A stretch of DNA of 64,000 nt from Amycolatopsis iheyensis (GCF_024703995.1 NZ_JAMXQV010000031.1:62001-126000); one strand, 5' to 3'; counted from the first letter of the stretch, positions 43,217 to 52,666 are shown. The notes: a model not told the origin generated them from the sequence alone. A program made the numbers and translations.

Positions 43217-43480
43217 TCAGATCTTGTGCCGCGCCACGTGGGTCCAGACCGTGCCGGTCAGCGCGAGGATCCCGCAGAGCGTGACCCCCGGGTCGGGCAG
43301 GATCAGCCCCAGGACCAGCAGGGTCACGGCGATGACGTCGACGGCGATCAGCAGCGTGCTCCGCAGCGCGCGCGACTTCGGGCGCTTGCCGTCGCGGAGG
43401 GCGGCGGCCAGCCCGGGATCGGTGAGCTCGAGGCTCCGCTCGATCTTCTCCAGCTCGGTGCGATCGTGGTGACTGAGCAT
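43217..43480 (-). CDS. DUF3040 membrane protein
   Basis: 87 residues from ATG 43480 (GAAGGAG upstream). Begins MLSHHDRTELEKIERSLE, typical for DUF3040, with two helices (LLIAVDVIAVTLLVLGLIL and VTLCGILALTGTVW). Function unknown. It follows dinB on the same strand with 15 nt between in the minus direction. Confidence 0.85.
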   Translation of the reverse strand: MLSHHDRTELEKIERSLELTDPGLAAALRDGKRPKSRALRSTLLIAVDVIAVTLLVLGLILPDPGVTLCGILALTGTVWTHVARHKI

Positions 43481-43686
43481 CGGGGTACTCCTTCGGCGCC
43501 GTACCCGCCGTATCGCAGAGCGAATACCCAATCGTCCCTCCGGCGAACCGCCGAACGCCTTCTCATTTCGTGCTTTTTCGTTGCGCCGACCGGGTGATCG
43601 GCGCTCAGTGACCGCCGGGGGACACGTTACGTTCCCTTCCGCACGCGGCCGGTGACGGCTCCCTTCGCACAACCGGAGGAACATCG

Positions 43687-44745
43687 ATGACCCTGCCCAC
43701 CGAACCGATCGGCAGCATTCCGCGGCCGGACTACCTCGTCGAAGGGCTCGGCGCGTTCGCGGCCGGGCGCCTCGACGCCGCCGCGCTGGCCGAGCTGGAG
43801 AGCCGGGCGCTCGCCGACACGATCGGCCGGTTCGAGGAGACCGGCTCGCCGGTGCTGTCGGACGGTGAGCAGAGCAAGCCGAGCTTCGCGACGTACCCGC
43901 TGGCCGGGCTGACCGCGCTGGCGCCGGACGGCGTCGTCATCCCCTTCGCCGACGGGCACACCCGGCAGCTGCCGCGGCTGACGGCGGGCCCGTTCCGCTA
44001 CGCCACCCACGCCGACGCCTACCTGACGCGCGCGAAGGCGCTCACGGACAAGCCGGTCAAGCAGGCCGTGATCGCCGCGTCCGCGCTGTCGCTGATCTAC
44101 CCGGGCGACGGCATCGACGGGTACTCGCAGGAGCAGTTCGTCGCCGACCTGGTGAACGAGGCCGAGGCGGACATCCGCCGCAGCCTCGAAGCCGGCGCGG
44201 ACAGCGTGCAGCTCGACTTCACCGAGGGGCGGCTTTCGCTGAAGCTCGACCCGTCCGGCGGGCTGCTGCGGCAGTTCGTCGACCTCAACAACGCCGTCCT
44301 CGACCGGTTCACTGCGGAGGAACGCGCGAAGATCGGCGTCCATACCTGCCCGGGTGGCGACCAGGACTCGGCGCACAGCCTCGACGTCGACTACGCGGAC
44401 CTGCTGCCGACGCTGTTCTCGCTCAAGGCGGGCAAGTTCTTCGTCCAGCTGGCGAGCGAACCCGAGCCGGACCGGGTGCTGCGCACCATCGCCGAGCACC
44501 TCAAGGCGGACCAGCGCGTCTTCGTCGGCGTCATCGACCCGATCGACCCGCGGGTGGAGACGGCGGAGGAGGTCCGCGACCGGGTGCTGGCCGCGGCGAA
44601 GCACCTGCCGGCGGACCGCCTCGGCACGTGCGACGACTGCGGGTTCTCCCCGTTCGCCGACGACACGTCGACGTCGCGCGACCTGGCGTTCGCCAAGATC
44701 ACCGCACGGGTGGAGGGCACGCGGCTGGCGTCCGAGAGCCTCTGA
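43687..44745 (+). CDS. MetE-core methyltransferase-like protein
   Basis: 352 residues, ATG with GGAGGAAC upstream. It is similar to the C-terminal catalytic half of cobalamin-independent methionine synthase: IGSIPRPDYLVE, SVQLDFTEGRLSLKL, HTCPGGDQDS (His and Cys of the zinc site), and GTCDDCGFSPFADD (second Cys). The N-terminal half of full MetE is absent, as in archaeal and actinobacterial short forms that accept methyl groups from other donors (inference). Monocistronic; 206 nt upstream (43481-43686) hold no clear riboswitch. Confidence 0.85.
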   Translation: MTLPTEPIGSIPRPDYLVEGLGAFAAGRLDAAALAELESRALADTIGRFEETGSPVLSDGEQSKPSFATYPLAGLTALAPDGVVIPFADGHTRQLPRLTAGPFRYATHADAYLTRAKALTDKPVKQAVIAASALSLIYPGDGIDGYSQEQFVADLVNEAEADIRRSLEAGADSVQLDFTEGRLSLKLDPSGGLLRQFVDLNNAVLDRFTAEERAKIGVHTCPGGDQDSAHSLDVDYADLLPTLFSLKAGKFFVQLASEPEPDRVLRTIAEHLKADQRVFVGVIDPIDPRVETAEEVRDRVLAAAKHLPADRLGTCDDCGFSPFADDTSTSRDLAFAKITARVEGTRLASESL

Positions 44746-44751
44746 GCGGAG

Positions 44752-45384
44752 TCACGCCGTCTCGGCGGCGACCTTCAGCCCCAGGGCGACGAGGACGCTG
44801 CCGAGCACGGCGTCGAGGCCCCGCCGGACCCGGCTGTCCCTGAAGAACCGCTTCAGGGCGCCGACGACGAGCGCGAGGGCGGCGAACCACAGGACGGTGC
44901 CGAGGGTGGCGATGACGGCGAGCTCCAGTGTCTGCAGGGTGGAGCCGTCGGCGGGGAGGAACTGGGGGAGCAGCGCCAGGAAGTAGACGGCGACCTTGGG
45001 GTTGAGCAGGTTGGTGAAGAGGCCTTGCCGGAAGGCGGCCCCGGCGTCCAGCGGCTTGACGTCCCGGGCTTCGCCGAGATCCCGGTACTCACCGCGGCGC
45101 ACGGCCAGCCAGGCCTTGACCCCGAGGAAGACGAGGTAAGCGGCCCCGACGAGCTTGACGACGGTGAAGGCCACGGCGGACGCGGTGAGCACGGCGGCAA
45201 CCCCGAAGGCGATGGCGACAACCCAGGCGAAGACGCCGAGCGCGATCCCGGCGCCGGCGGCTATGCCGGCCCTTCTTCCTCCGGAGATCGAGGTCCGGGT
45301 GACCACGACGAAGTCGGGGCCGGGGGACATGGCGCCGAGGATGACGACGAGGAGGAAGGACGCGGCCGTGGCACCGGGGATCAT
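44752..45384 (-). CDS. LysE/RhtB family exporter
   Basis: 210 residues from ATG 45384. Six helices with FLLVVILGAMSPGPDFVVVTRTSISGGRRAGIAAGAGIALG, the LysE signature, and LFTNLLNPKVAVYFLALLPQFL. Exports amino acids or derivatives. It ends 6 nt after the convergent MetE-like stop. Confidence 0.93.
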   Translation of the reverse strand: MIPGATAASFLLVVILGAMSPGPDFVVVTRTSISGGRRAGIAAGAGIALGVFAWVVAIAFGVAAVLTASAVAFTVVKLVGAAYLVFLGVKAWLAVRRGEYRDLGEARDVKPLDAGAAFRQGLFTNLLNPKVAVYFLALLPQFLPADGSTLQTLELAVIATLGTVLWFAALALVVGALKRFFRDSRVRRGLDAVLGSVLVALGLKVAAETA

Positions 45385-45430
45385 GGCTCGAGGATAGGAG
45401 GGGGTGGCCACCGGTTTTCCCGGTCGGCTG

Positions 45431-46234
45431 TCACTTGATCTTGGTGAAGGTGCAGCCGCCGGAGATCTCGACGTATTCGCCCTTCTTCGCGGTGAAGCGC
45501 ATCGGGCCGCCGTTGGCTTTGAGGTCGTTCGCGATGATGTCGGTGCCGGAGTCGTCGCGCAGCCGCGCCCAGTAGCCGTGGCCGACACAGTCGGCTTTGT
45601 AGCTGCCCGGCTCCAGGTCCTCGCCGACCTTGTAGGTGCCCTCGCCGACGCTGGTGGCCGGTGCGGCCGGGGCGGGGGGAGCGGAGGTGGCGCCGCCAGG
45701 GTGCCAGCCGACGGCGTCGTAGGTGACGCGGTCGTTGAACTGGGGGCAGAGCGCACCGGTCGAGAGTGACATCAGCAGCTGCGCGTCCTCCTGGCTGAAG
45801 CCGGATTCGACACCTTTCTGGAAGATCGTCTTCGGGTCGGCCTCCCGGCTCCACGCCGAACAGTAGGAGTCCGCGATACCGAGCAGGTCGACGTCCGAAA
45901 CGGTGGCGACTGCCGGAACGTGTGAGCGGATCATGTCGGGCAGCGCGGTGCGCGAGAGCCCCGCCGGATTGCTCCAGCCCGAAGAAGTCGCGGGCGCGCC
46001 GGTGGACGTGGGGGCAGGCGTCGGCGGACTGCTGTGGCTGCTTCCGGTGCCGGACACGACGATGATCGCGGCGCCCAGGATCATCGCCGACATCAGGATG
46101 CCGCCGCCCAGGAACCATGGCCAAACCGGGCGCTTCCGAGGTGGCAGTGCTAGGGAGCGGCTCGGGGCAAATACGTGTCCGAACCACCACCGCGCGTGCC
46201 GGCCACCAACCCTGCGACACCCCCCACACACCAC
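45431..46234 (-). CDS. DUF732-like membrane-anchored protein
   Basis: 268 residues if GTG 46234 is used; no clear ribosome site, so the start is uncertain. One helix (VWPWFLGGGILMSAMILGAAIIVVSG), a Ser/Pro/Thr linker, then a DUF732-like domain (DLLGIADSYCSAW... SGFSQEDAQLLMSLSTGALCPQ) and a C-terminal beta domain with a Cys pair (YKADCVGHGYWARLRDDSG, ISGGCTFTKIK). Likely exported and anchored. Divergent from ribA. Confidence 0.75.
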   Translation of the reverse strand: MVCGGCRRVGGRHARWWFGHVFAPSRSLALPPRKRPVWPWFLGGGILMSAMILGAAIIVVSGTGSSHSSPPTPAPTSTGAPATSSGWSNPAGLSRTALPDMIRSHVPAVATVSDVDLLGIADSYCSAWSREADPKTIFQKGVESGFSQEDAQLLMSLSTGALCPQFNDRVTYDAVGWHPGGATSAPPAPAAPATSVGEGTYKVGEDLEPGSYKADCVGHGYWARLRDDSGTDIIANDLKANGGPMRFTAKKGEYVEISGGCTFTKIK

Positions 46235-46352
46235 CCGGGAAGAACCACCAGACCTCCGCTGTTGCCCCCACTGTGACGGCGGACCCGAGCGGAATGCTCC
46301 CAAGTGAACTTCCGGTAGGGTCGATCTTGTGGGTGACTCCAGGGGCGAGGGC

Positions 46353-46958
46353 ATGACGGCTGAGGTGCGGACGCGGGTGCGGATTCCCCTGCGGCTCCAC
46401 GGTGGCCTCTCCGTCGACGCCGAGGCCGTCACCTTCCGGGGCCTTGCCGATGGCGGTGAGCACCTCGCCCTCGTGCTCGGCACGCCCGGTGACGTGCCGC
46501 TCGTGCGGCCGCACTCCGAATGTCTCACCGGGGACGTCTTCGGGTCCGCGCGCTGCGACTGCGGACCCCAGCTCGCCGAAGCCGTCGAGAAGATCTCCGA
46601 GGTTGGTGGGTACCTGCTCTACCTGCGGCAAGAAGGCCGGGGGATCGGGCTGTACAACAAGCTCGACGCCTACGCCCTCCAAGACGGCGGCCTCGACACC
46701 TATGCCGCCAACGCCGCGCTCGGGCTGCCCGAAGACGCGCGCGACTACACCGTCGCCGCGCAGATGCTCGGGGCGCTTGGCGTCCAAGAGGTCGATCTGC
46801 TCTCCAACAACCCCGACAAGGCCGCGCAGCTCAAGGAAGCCGGGATCCGGGTGCGGGGTCAGGTGCCGACCGGGGTGTTCGCCACCGGGGACAACGTCCG
46901 GTACCTGCGCGCCAAGGCCGAGCAGACCGGGCACACGCTGCCCGGGCTCGCCAGCTAG
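46353..46958 (+). CDS. ribA: GTP cyclohydrolase II
   Basis: 201 residues from ATG 46353 (GGGGCGAGGG upstream; GTG 46329 is possible). Zinc ligands are in SECLTGDVFGSARCDCGPQL; the active site has LRQEGRGIGLYNKLDAYALQD. It opens GTP for riboflavin synthesis. It is a free-standing enzyme without RibB and away from other rib genes here. The stop overlaps that of the convergent MarR gene (CTAG). Confidence 0.93.
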   Translation: MTAEVRTRVRIPLRLHGGLSVDAEAVTFRGLADGGEHLALVLGTPGDVPLVRPHSECLTGDVFGSARCDCGPQLAEAVEKISEVGGYLLYLRQEGRGIGLYNKLDAYALQDGGLDTYAANAALGLPEDARDYTVAAQMLGALGVQEVDLLSNNPDKAAQLKEAGIRVRGQVPTGVFATGDNVRYLRAKAEQTGHTLPGLAS

Positions 46959-47488
46959 GCCAGGCGCTGGGCCGCCGCCGCGGCGGGGCCCGTCGTCAGC
47001 TTCTCCAGCAGTCCGATCAGGACCGTCTGCTCCGCCGGGGTCAGCGACGCCGACCACGCCTGCTCGCGCGTGTTGTGCGCCTGGTACGCGTCCGTCACCG
47101 CCGTGTGGCCCGCCTCCGTCAGCGCGAGCTCGACCGCCCGGCGATCGCGGGGGACCTGCGTGCGGGTCACCAGGCCGTCCCGCTCGAGCGTCTTGACCAG
47201 CGCCGACACCGCCGCGCGGCTCATCCCGGCCAGCCGGGCCGCGTGGCGGGACTCCAGCGGGCCCGCCAGCCACAGCACGAACAGCACGCGGAACCCGCCC
47301 CAGCTCAGGCCGCGCGGGCGGTGCACCGTCGACTCCCAGTCGTAGACCAGCGCGCCCGCCAACCGGTGCAGGGTGAGGCCGAGGCGCATCGCCACCGGGT
47401 CGGTGTCCGGCAGCTCCGCCTTCGTCTTCCCGATCGCGTAGTCGACGAACGAAAGGTAGTCGAGCTCTTCGGCCGGTCGGTCGGTCAT
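46955..47488 (-). CDS. MarR family regulator of the MBL/monooxygenase pair
   Basis: 177 residues. A TAATCT -10 box stands 7 nt before the ATG, so a leaderless mRNA is likely. Winged helix: AGPLESRHAARLAGMSRAAVSALVKTLERDGLVTRTQVPRDRRAVELALTEAG. Divergent from the MBL-hydrolase/monooxygenase genes; the palindrome at 47552-47571 is the probable site. Confidence 0.92.
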   Translation of the reverse strand: MTDRPAEELDYLSFVDYAIGKTKAELPDTDPVAMRLGLTLHRLAGALVYDWESTVHRPRGLSWGGFRVLFVLWLAGPLESRHAARLAGMSRAAVSALVKTLERDGLVTRTQVPRDRRAVELALTEAGHTAVTDAYQAHNTREQAWSASLTPAEQTVLIGLLEKLTTGPAAAAAQRLA

Positions 47489-47551
47489 GCGCCTCAGATT
47501 AGGCGAAGAGGGGTTCCCAGCGGCGGCCCGGCGGGCTAACCTGACGAGCAG

Positions 47552-47571
47552 ATAGTCAAACCTTTGACGAT
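47552..47571. promoter_or_regulatory. MarR operator
   Basis: A palindrome with GTCAAA-CC-TTTGAC (47555-47568) at its core, extended by AT/AT pairs at the edges. It lies 18 nt before the MBL-hydrolase GTG, between it and the divergent marR. Confidence 0.6.
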
Positions 47572-47588
47572 CAGAAGGAGCGCTCGCC

Positions 47589-48551
47589 GTGACGAAGAAA
47601 GCCTTCGCCTCTTCGGCCGACCTGGCGGAAAAAGCTCAGACCCTGGAAGTCCTGGACGACGGCGTCTACGCGCTGACCGCCGAGGGCGACCCCAACATCG
47701 GCGCCGTCGAAGGCGAGGACTTCCTCGTCTGCTTCGAAGCGCTGGCCACGCCGGTCGCGGCCGCCGAATGGCTCGCGAAACTGCGTGAGCACACCGACAA
47801 ACCCGTCCGCTACCTCGTGCTCAGCCACTACCACGCGGTCCGCGTGCTCGGCGCGTCCGCCTTCGACGCCGAAGTGATCGTCGCGCACGAGAACACCCGG
47901 GCGCTGGTCGCCGAGCGCGGCAAGGAGGACTGGGCCAGCGAGTTCGGCCGGATGCCGCGGCTGGCCAAGGGCGCCGACTCGGTGCCCGGCCTGACCTGGC
48001 CGACGCTCACCTTCTCCGACCGCCTCACTATCGACCTCGGCGGCGACCGCGGTGACCTCGTGCTCCAGTACTGCGGGCGCGGGCACACCGAAGGCGACAT
48101 CGTCGCGTGGCTGCCGCGCCGGAAGATCCTCTACGCCGGCGATCTCGTGGAAGCCGAAGCCGCGCTGTACACCGGCGACGCGTTCCACCGCGACTGGGCT
48201 TCGTCCACTTTGGACCGCGTCGGCGAGTTCGGCGCCGAGACGTTGATCGGCGGTCGCGGCGGGGTGAGCCGGGGCCGGGAGGCCGTCGACGCCGCCATCG
48301 CGCAGACCCGGCACTTCCTGGACACGATGATCCGCGAGGTCGGCGCGGTCCGCGACGCCGGCGGCACGCTCAAGGACGCCTTCGACCGCACCCACGCGGC
48401 GCTGAACGACCAGTACGGGCACTGGCCGATCTTCGAGCACTGCCTGCCCTTCGACGTCTCGCGCCTGTGGGACGAGCTGGGCGGCATCGAGCGGCCGGTG
48501 GTGTGGACCGCCGAGCGCGACCGCGAAGTCTGGGACCAGCTGCAGGGATGA
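47589..48551 (+). CDS. MBL-fold hydrolase with altered metal motif
   Basis: 320 residues, GTG with AGAAGGAG upstream. MBL fold with LSHYHAVRVLGAS where usual enzymes have HxHxDH: the Asp and the third His are absent. Later residues GRGHTEGD (His) and YAGDLVEAE (Asp) remain. This HYHAVR form is a known-looking subgroup whose activity is unknown. Stop overlaps the monooxygenase start (ATGA), so the two enzymes likely act in one pathway. Confidence 0.85.
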   Translation: MTKKAFASSADLAEKAQTLEVLDDGVYALTAEGDPNIGAVEGEDFLVCFEALATPVAAAEWLAKLREHTDKPVRYLVLSHYHAVRVLGASAFDAEVIVAHENTRALVAERGKEDWASEFGRMPRLAKGADSVPGLTWPTLTFSDRLTIDLGGDRGDLVLQYCGRGHTEGDIVAWLPRRKILYAGDLVEAEAALYTGDAFHRDWASSTLDRVGEFGAETLIGGRGGVSRGREAVDAAIAQTRHFLDTMIREVGAVRDAGGTLKDAFDRTHAALNDQYGHWPIFEHCLPFDVSRLWDELGGIERPVVWTAERDREVWDQLQG

Positions 48552-50083
48552 CGGTCGCCGTCCTCGGCAGCGGCCCGGTCGGCCAGACCGCCGCGCTGCT
48601 GCTCGCGCGCTGGGGCGTGCCCGTGGTGCTCGTCGACGAGCACGAGGTGCGCGATCCCGTGGGGTCCAAGGCCATCTGCCAGCAACGGGACACTTTGGAC
48701 GTCTGGGCGTCGCTCGGCGCCGGCTGTCTCGCCGAAGAAGGCCTCACCTGGACGACCGCCCGGACGTTCCACCACGACACGGAGCTGTTCTCGCTGAAGC
48801 TGCCCGACGGCGGGTCGGCGCTGCCGCCGTTCGTCAACATCTCGCAGGCGCGCGTCGAGGAGGTGCTCGACGAGCTGATCGCGGCGCAGCCGCTGATCGA
48901 CGTCCGCCGCGGGCACCGCGTCACCGGCGTGACCCAGCCCGGCTGCGTCGTGGTCGAGTGCGAGACCAGGGACGGGCCACGCCGGATCGAGGCCGAGTAC
49001 GCGATCGCGTGCGCGGGCTCGCGCGGCGACACCGTGCGGCGAGCGCTGGGCCAGCACCTGGGCGGGTTCTCCTTCCGCGACCTGTTCCTGATCTGCGACA
49101 TCCGGGCGGACCTGCCGGGGTGGGCGGCCGAGCGCCGCTTCTACTTCGACCCGCCGTGGAACCCGGGGCGGCAGGTGCTGATCCACCCGTGCCCGGGCTC
49201 GCAGTTCCGCATCGACTGGCAGGTCCCCGACGACTACGACCTCACGGCCGAGGAGACCGGCGGCGCCCTCGACCACCGGATCCGGGCGATCATCGGCGAC
49301 CGGCCCTACGAGGTCGTCTGGCGCTCGGTGTACCGCTTCCACACGCGGCTCGTCGACCGGATGCGCGTCGGGCGCGTGCTGCTGGCCGGGGACTGCGCGC
49401 ACCTGGTGGCGCCGTTCGGGGCGCGAGGGCTCAACTCGGGCGTCGCCGACGCCGAGAACGCGGCCTGGAAGCTCGCCTGGGTCCTGCGCGGTCAGGCCGA
49501 CGAGGACCTGCTGGAGAGCTACCACACCGAGCGGCACGCGGCGGCCACCGAGAACGCGGCGGTCACCACGGCCACGATGGACTTCCTGGTGCCGCAGGAC
49601 GACGACCAGCGCGAGCGCCGGTTGGACATCCTGACCCGCGCGGCGACCGACCCGGCGGTGCACGAGCAGGTCGACTCGGGGCGGCTGGCCGAACCGTTCT
49701 GGTACGCGGATTCGCCGTTGACCACGCCCGATCCGGCGCGCCCGCACACCGGACGGCCCCGGCGCGGGACCTTGCCGCCGCCGGGACCGGGGGTGCTGCT
49801 GCCGGACGTGACCGTCGAGAGTGGACGGTTGCGTGACCTGGCCCGCCAGGGGTTCCTCCTCCTGACGACCCCCGGGGTGCAGGCCGAGGGGACGCGGGCG
49901 GTGGAGATCCCGGTCGGCGGGGCGCTGGGCGCGCGTCCGGGCGAAGCCTGGCTGGTCCGCCCGGACGCGTACGTCGCCGCGGTGCTACGGGTAGCTGACC
50001 AGCGGGCTCACCTGGTGCCCGGTGTTCGCGGCGTCACCCGAGTCGTTGATGACGTGCGCGATCGTGCCGACGCCACCGAGTGA
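48548..50083 (+). CDS. FAD-dependent monooxygenase
   Basis: 511 residues from ATG 48548. Aromatic-hydroxylase type: N-terminal VAVLGSGPVGQTAALLLARWGVPVVLVDEHE, then GDTVRRALG, and the FAD/NADPH motif GRVLLAGDCAHLVAPFGARGLNSGVADAENAAWKLAWVL. C-terminal thioredoxin-like domain (LARQGFLLLTTPG...EAWLVRPDAYVAAVL). The last 99 nt overlap the convergent beta-helix gene, so the terminal 33 residues may not be native. Confidence 0.9.
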   Translation: MTVAVLGSGPVGQTAALLLARWGVPVVLVDEHEVRDPVGSKAICQQRDTLDVWASLGAGCLAEEGLTWTTARTFHHDTELFSLKLPDGGSALPPFVNISQARVEEVLDELIAAQPLIDVRRGHRVTGVTQPGCVVVECETRDGPRRIEAEYAIACAGSRGDTVRRALGQHLGGFSFRDLFLICDIRADLPGWAAERRFYFDPPWNPGRQVLIHPCPGSQFRIDWQVPDDYDLTAEETGGALDHRIRAIIGDRPYEVVWRSVYRFHTRLVDRMRVGRVLLAGDCAHLVAPFGARGLNSGVADAENAAWKLAWVLRGQADEDLLESYHTERHAAATENAAVTTATMDFLVPQDDDQRERRLDILTRAATDPAVHEQVDSGRLAEPFWYADSPLTTPDPARPHTGRPRRGTLPPPGPGVLLPDVTVESGRLRDLARQGFLLLTTPGVQAEGTRAVEIPVGGALGARPGEAWLVRPDAYVAAVLRVADQRAHLVPGVRGVTRVVDDVRDRADATE

Positions 50084-52198
50084 GACCGAAACGAGGTTGT
50101 GGAACCGGACCCCGGAGTTGTTCGGCACCTCGAAGGAGTGACTGGCCACAATGGACGGGTTGGTGTTGAAGAAGCAATAGCTGCCCAGGCCCCAGCCCTC
50201 GTGGCTGGTCACCGAGTCGGCGACCTTGTACGCCGCCCAGCCCTGCCGGCCGCCCCCGCTGGACCAGGAACCCTGGTCCGGCGGGTCGTACGGCATCTCG
50301 TTCTGGAAGAAGTACGTCCGGCCGCCGTTGCCGTTCCAGAGCACCTCGTACTGCTGGTAGTGCTCGACGAACAGGCCGTACATCGTCACGTTCGCGCCGT
50401 TGACGACCAGGCCGTTGGCCGCGGTGTTGACGTTCCAGCCGACGCCGTTGGAGTGGTCGCCGCGCCACAGCCACATGTGGTCGCCGATGACGTTGTTCGA
50501 GTTGACCACCAGCGTCTGCGTGGCCTTCCCGACGGCCGCGCCGCCGATCCGGAAGAACACGTCGTGCAGCGACGTCGGGTCGCCCGCGTGGTTGGCGTTC
50601 GACCCCGGCGGCCCGACCTGCACGAGCACCGGCGAGTTCACCGCGCCCGCGTCGACCAGCAGCCCGGCGATCTTCACGCCGTCCACATCGGACGTCGTGA
50701 TCGCCGCGTTCCCGTTGGTGGGCATCAGCGTCGCCAGGCCGAGCCCGAGCACCACAGTGTCCGGACGCGTGACGTTCAGCGCCTGGTCGAGGTGGTACAC
50801 GCCGGGCGTGACCAGCAGGTTCTTGCCCGCGGCCAGGGCGGCGTTGAGCGTCGCGGCCGAGTCGGACGGGTGCGCGACGTAGAACTCGCTGAGCGAGATC
50901 GACTGGCCGGCCGGCGCGCCGTGCCCCCAGCTGGTGCCGGACGAGTTCTGCCGCAGTGCCGGGACGAACACGTTGTAGCTGCCCGAGCCGTCGACGTAGA
51001 GGAACGGCTTCTCGCGGATCACCGGGGTCTGGCCGACGACGGTCTCGGGCGGGTTCGGGAACGACGCCGGCGGGGTGCCGGTCGAGCCGACGAACACCAT
51101 GTTCCAGACGCCGCCCTGCCAGCCGCCCAGCTCGCTGTTGCGGGTCAGGAACTGCTGCTGCGAGCCGGACACGGCGACGCCGTCGATCTTGCTGTCGGCG
51201 ATGAGACCGCCGCTGGCCCAGCCGTCGCCGCCGTTCCACAGCTGGATCTGGCTGCCCTTGAGGTGCATCCGGCGGTAGGGCGCGGCCTGCGCGACGGCCC
51301 AGCGCTCGACCTGTCCGGCCGGCAGGGTCACCGACAGGTTTTCGGCGGAGCGCCAGAAGTTCTGCGTCGCGTTGCCCTTGTTGGCCGGGTTGTCACCCTG
51401 CTGCAGCCAGTCCGCCTCGACGCGCACGTGCCCGTTGAGGTTGACGTCGTCGGGGGAGAGGCCCAGCCCCGCGACCTGCTCGTAGAACCCGAGGTTGACG
51501 TCGGCGTTGTAGTTACCGGGCTTGAACAGCACGGCGTAGCGCTCGTTGCCGAACTGGTTGGTGTGCTGCTGGTTCGCGATCTGCGTCAGCCGGTTCTGGA
51601 TCGTCGCGGCCGGGGTCGAGGGGTCGAACACCGACACGTTCGGCCCGAGGTCCGGGTTGCGCGGGTCGGTCGGCGGGATCGTGGTGCCGCCACCGGTGCC
51701 GTGCACGGCCACTTCCCACAGGGAGTAGCCGTAGCCGGTCGCCCGCTGCGTGCCGTAGACCCGCAGGTAGCGGGCGGTGCCGGTGAGGGCCACGGTCTGC
51801 GTGCCGCCGGCGCCGGTGGTGGTCGAGTACGCCGTCGTCCAGGTGGTCGCGTCCGAGGACAGCTGGACGGAGAACGCTTTCGCGTACGCGGCTTCCCAGG
51901 TGAGCGCCACGTCGCAGAGCTGCTGCGCGGAACCCAGGTCGACCTGCAGCCACTGCGGGTCGCTGAACGCGCTGGACCAGCGCGTCCCGGTGTTGCCGTC
52001 GACGGCCGCGGACGCGGGCGTCCCGCCGTTTTCGGTGGACGACGCGGTCGCCGGGTGGCCCTGCGCGAGGTTGGTGGTCCCGCACGCGGCGGCCTGCGCG
52101 GGTGCGGAGCCGACCACCGCCGCGGTGGTGACCGCGGTGACGAAGGTGGTGGCGATGACGAGGAGGCGGTGTACGGGGGAGAACGTCGTTGATCTCAT
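49985..52198 (-). CDS. Secreted discoidin-domain plus beta-helix protein
   Basis: 737 residues from ATG 52198. Signal peptide to about residue 36 (ends AQAA). One F5/8C (discoidin) domain (NLAQGHPATASSTENGGTPASAAVDGNTGTRWSS... YGYSLWEVAVHG). A right-handed beta-helix region follows (about 190-737) with NFWRSAENLSVTLPAGQVERWAVAQAAPYRRMHLKGSQIQLWNGGDGWASGG. It resembles large actinobacterial proteins without a firm family; GH55-like glucanase is one possibility, given the GH16/GH3 neighbours. Confidence 0.8.
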   Translation of the reverse strand: MRSTTFSPVHRLLVIATTFVTAVTTAAVVGSAPAQAAACGTTNLAQGHPATASSTENGGTPASAAVDGNTGTRWSSAFSDPQWLQVDLGSAQQLCDVALTWEAAYAKAFSVQLSSDATTWTTAYSTTTGAGGTQTVALTGTARYLRVYGTQRATGYGYSLWEVAVHGTGGGTTIPPTDPRNPDLGPNVSVFDPSTPAATIQNRLTQIANQQHTNQFGNERYAVLFKPGNYNADVNLGFYEQVAGLGLSPDDVNLNGHVRVEADWLQQGDNPANKGNATQNFWRSAENLSVTLPAGQVERWAVAQAAPYRRMHLKGSQIQLWNGGDGWASGGLIADSKIDGVAVSGSQQQFLTRNSELGGWQGGVWNMVFVGSTGTPPASFPNPPETVVGQTPVIREKPFLYVDGSGSYNVFVPALRQNSSGTSWGHGAPAGQSISLSEFYVAHPSDSAATLNAALAAGKNLLVTPGVYHLDQALNVTRPDTVVLGLGLATLMPTNGNAAITTSDVDGVKIAGLLVDAGAVNSPVLVQVGPPGSNANHAGDPTSLHDVFFRIGGAAVGKATQTLVVNSNNVIGDHMWLWRGDHSNGVGWNVNTAANGLVVNGANVTMYGLFVEHYQQYEVLWNGNGGRTYFFQNEMPYDPPDQGSWSSGGGRQGWAAYKVADSVTSHEGWGLGSYCFFNTNPSIVASHSFEVPNNSGVRFHNLVSVSLGGVGTIAHVINDSGDAANTGHQVSPLVSYP

Positions 52199-52405
52199 CG
52201 GCCTGCCTGCTGCTCGAGGGGAGGACGGGCGAACGGGACCGGGCGAGCCCCACAGCTCGCGCCGGTGTCGGGTGGTGCGGCGGGTTCGCGCGCCGCGCTC
52301 GCCGGCGCCGTGAGCCGGAGGAGCGGTGCCAGGCGGTGCGAAGAGCGCGAACCGGTCAACCCGAGGGTGTGCGTGAAGCGGAGAACCGATCCGGGTGGCG
52401 GTCAC

Positions 52406-52417
52406 GGAACCGGTTCC
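52406..52417. promoter_or_regulatory. LacI-like palindrome
   Basis: GGAACCGGTTCC, a perfect 12-bp palindrome in the 468-nt gap (52199-52666) between the beta-helix gene and GH16. LacI-family operators often have this form. The rest of the gap shows only the promoter at 52527-52555. Confidence 0.45.
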
Positions 52418-52526
52418 AGCGGATCAGAGTTAACAGCGCGGGGTTCGGCGGAGTCAAGGATCCAGCGCGGATTCGTTCTCCCGGACCAGTGTCCGGGGTG
52501 GTCCGCGACCGTCCGGCGCAGCGTCG

Positions 52527-52555
52527 TTGACATTTTACGGCTCTTTATTTATATC
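52527..52555 (+). promoter_or_regulatory. Strong sigma-70-type promoter for the GH16-GH3 operon
   Basis: -35 TTGACA, 17-nt spacer, -10 TATATC, in an unusually AT-rich patch (52527-52562). It stands about 110 nt before the GH16 start. Confidence 0.7.
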
Positions 52556-52666
52556 CTGAACTAAGAGCGTGCCGACGAGCGGGACCCACACCCGCGCCGA
52601 GGACCACGTGAGCCGATCCGCGCCGGGGCAAGGCCGCCCCGGCGCCGGTTCGCCGTGGAGGTGCCC

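Noticed and set aside
43481..43686. Riboswitch upstream of the MetE-like gene
   Set aside because: The gap is about 200 nt and shows no cobalamin or SAM riboswitch core that I can recognise.
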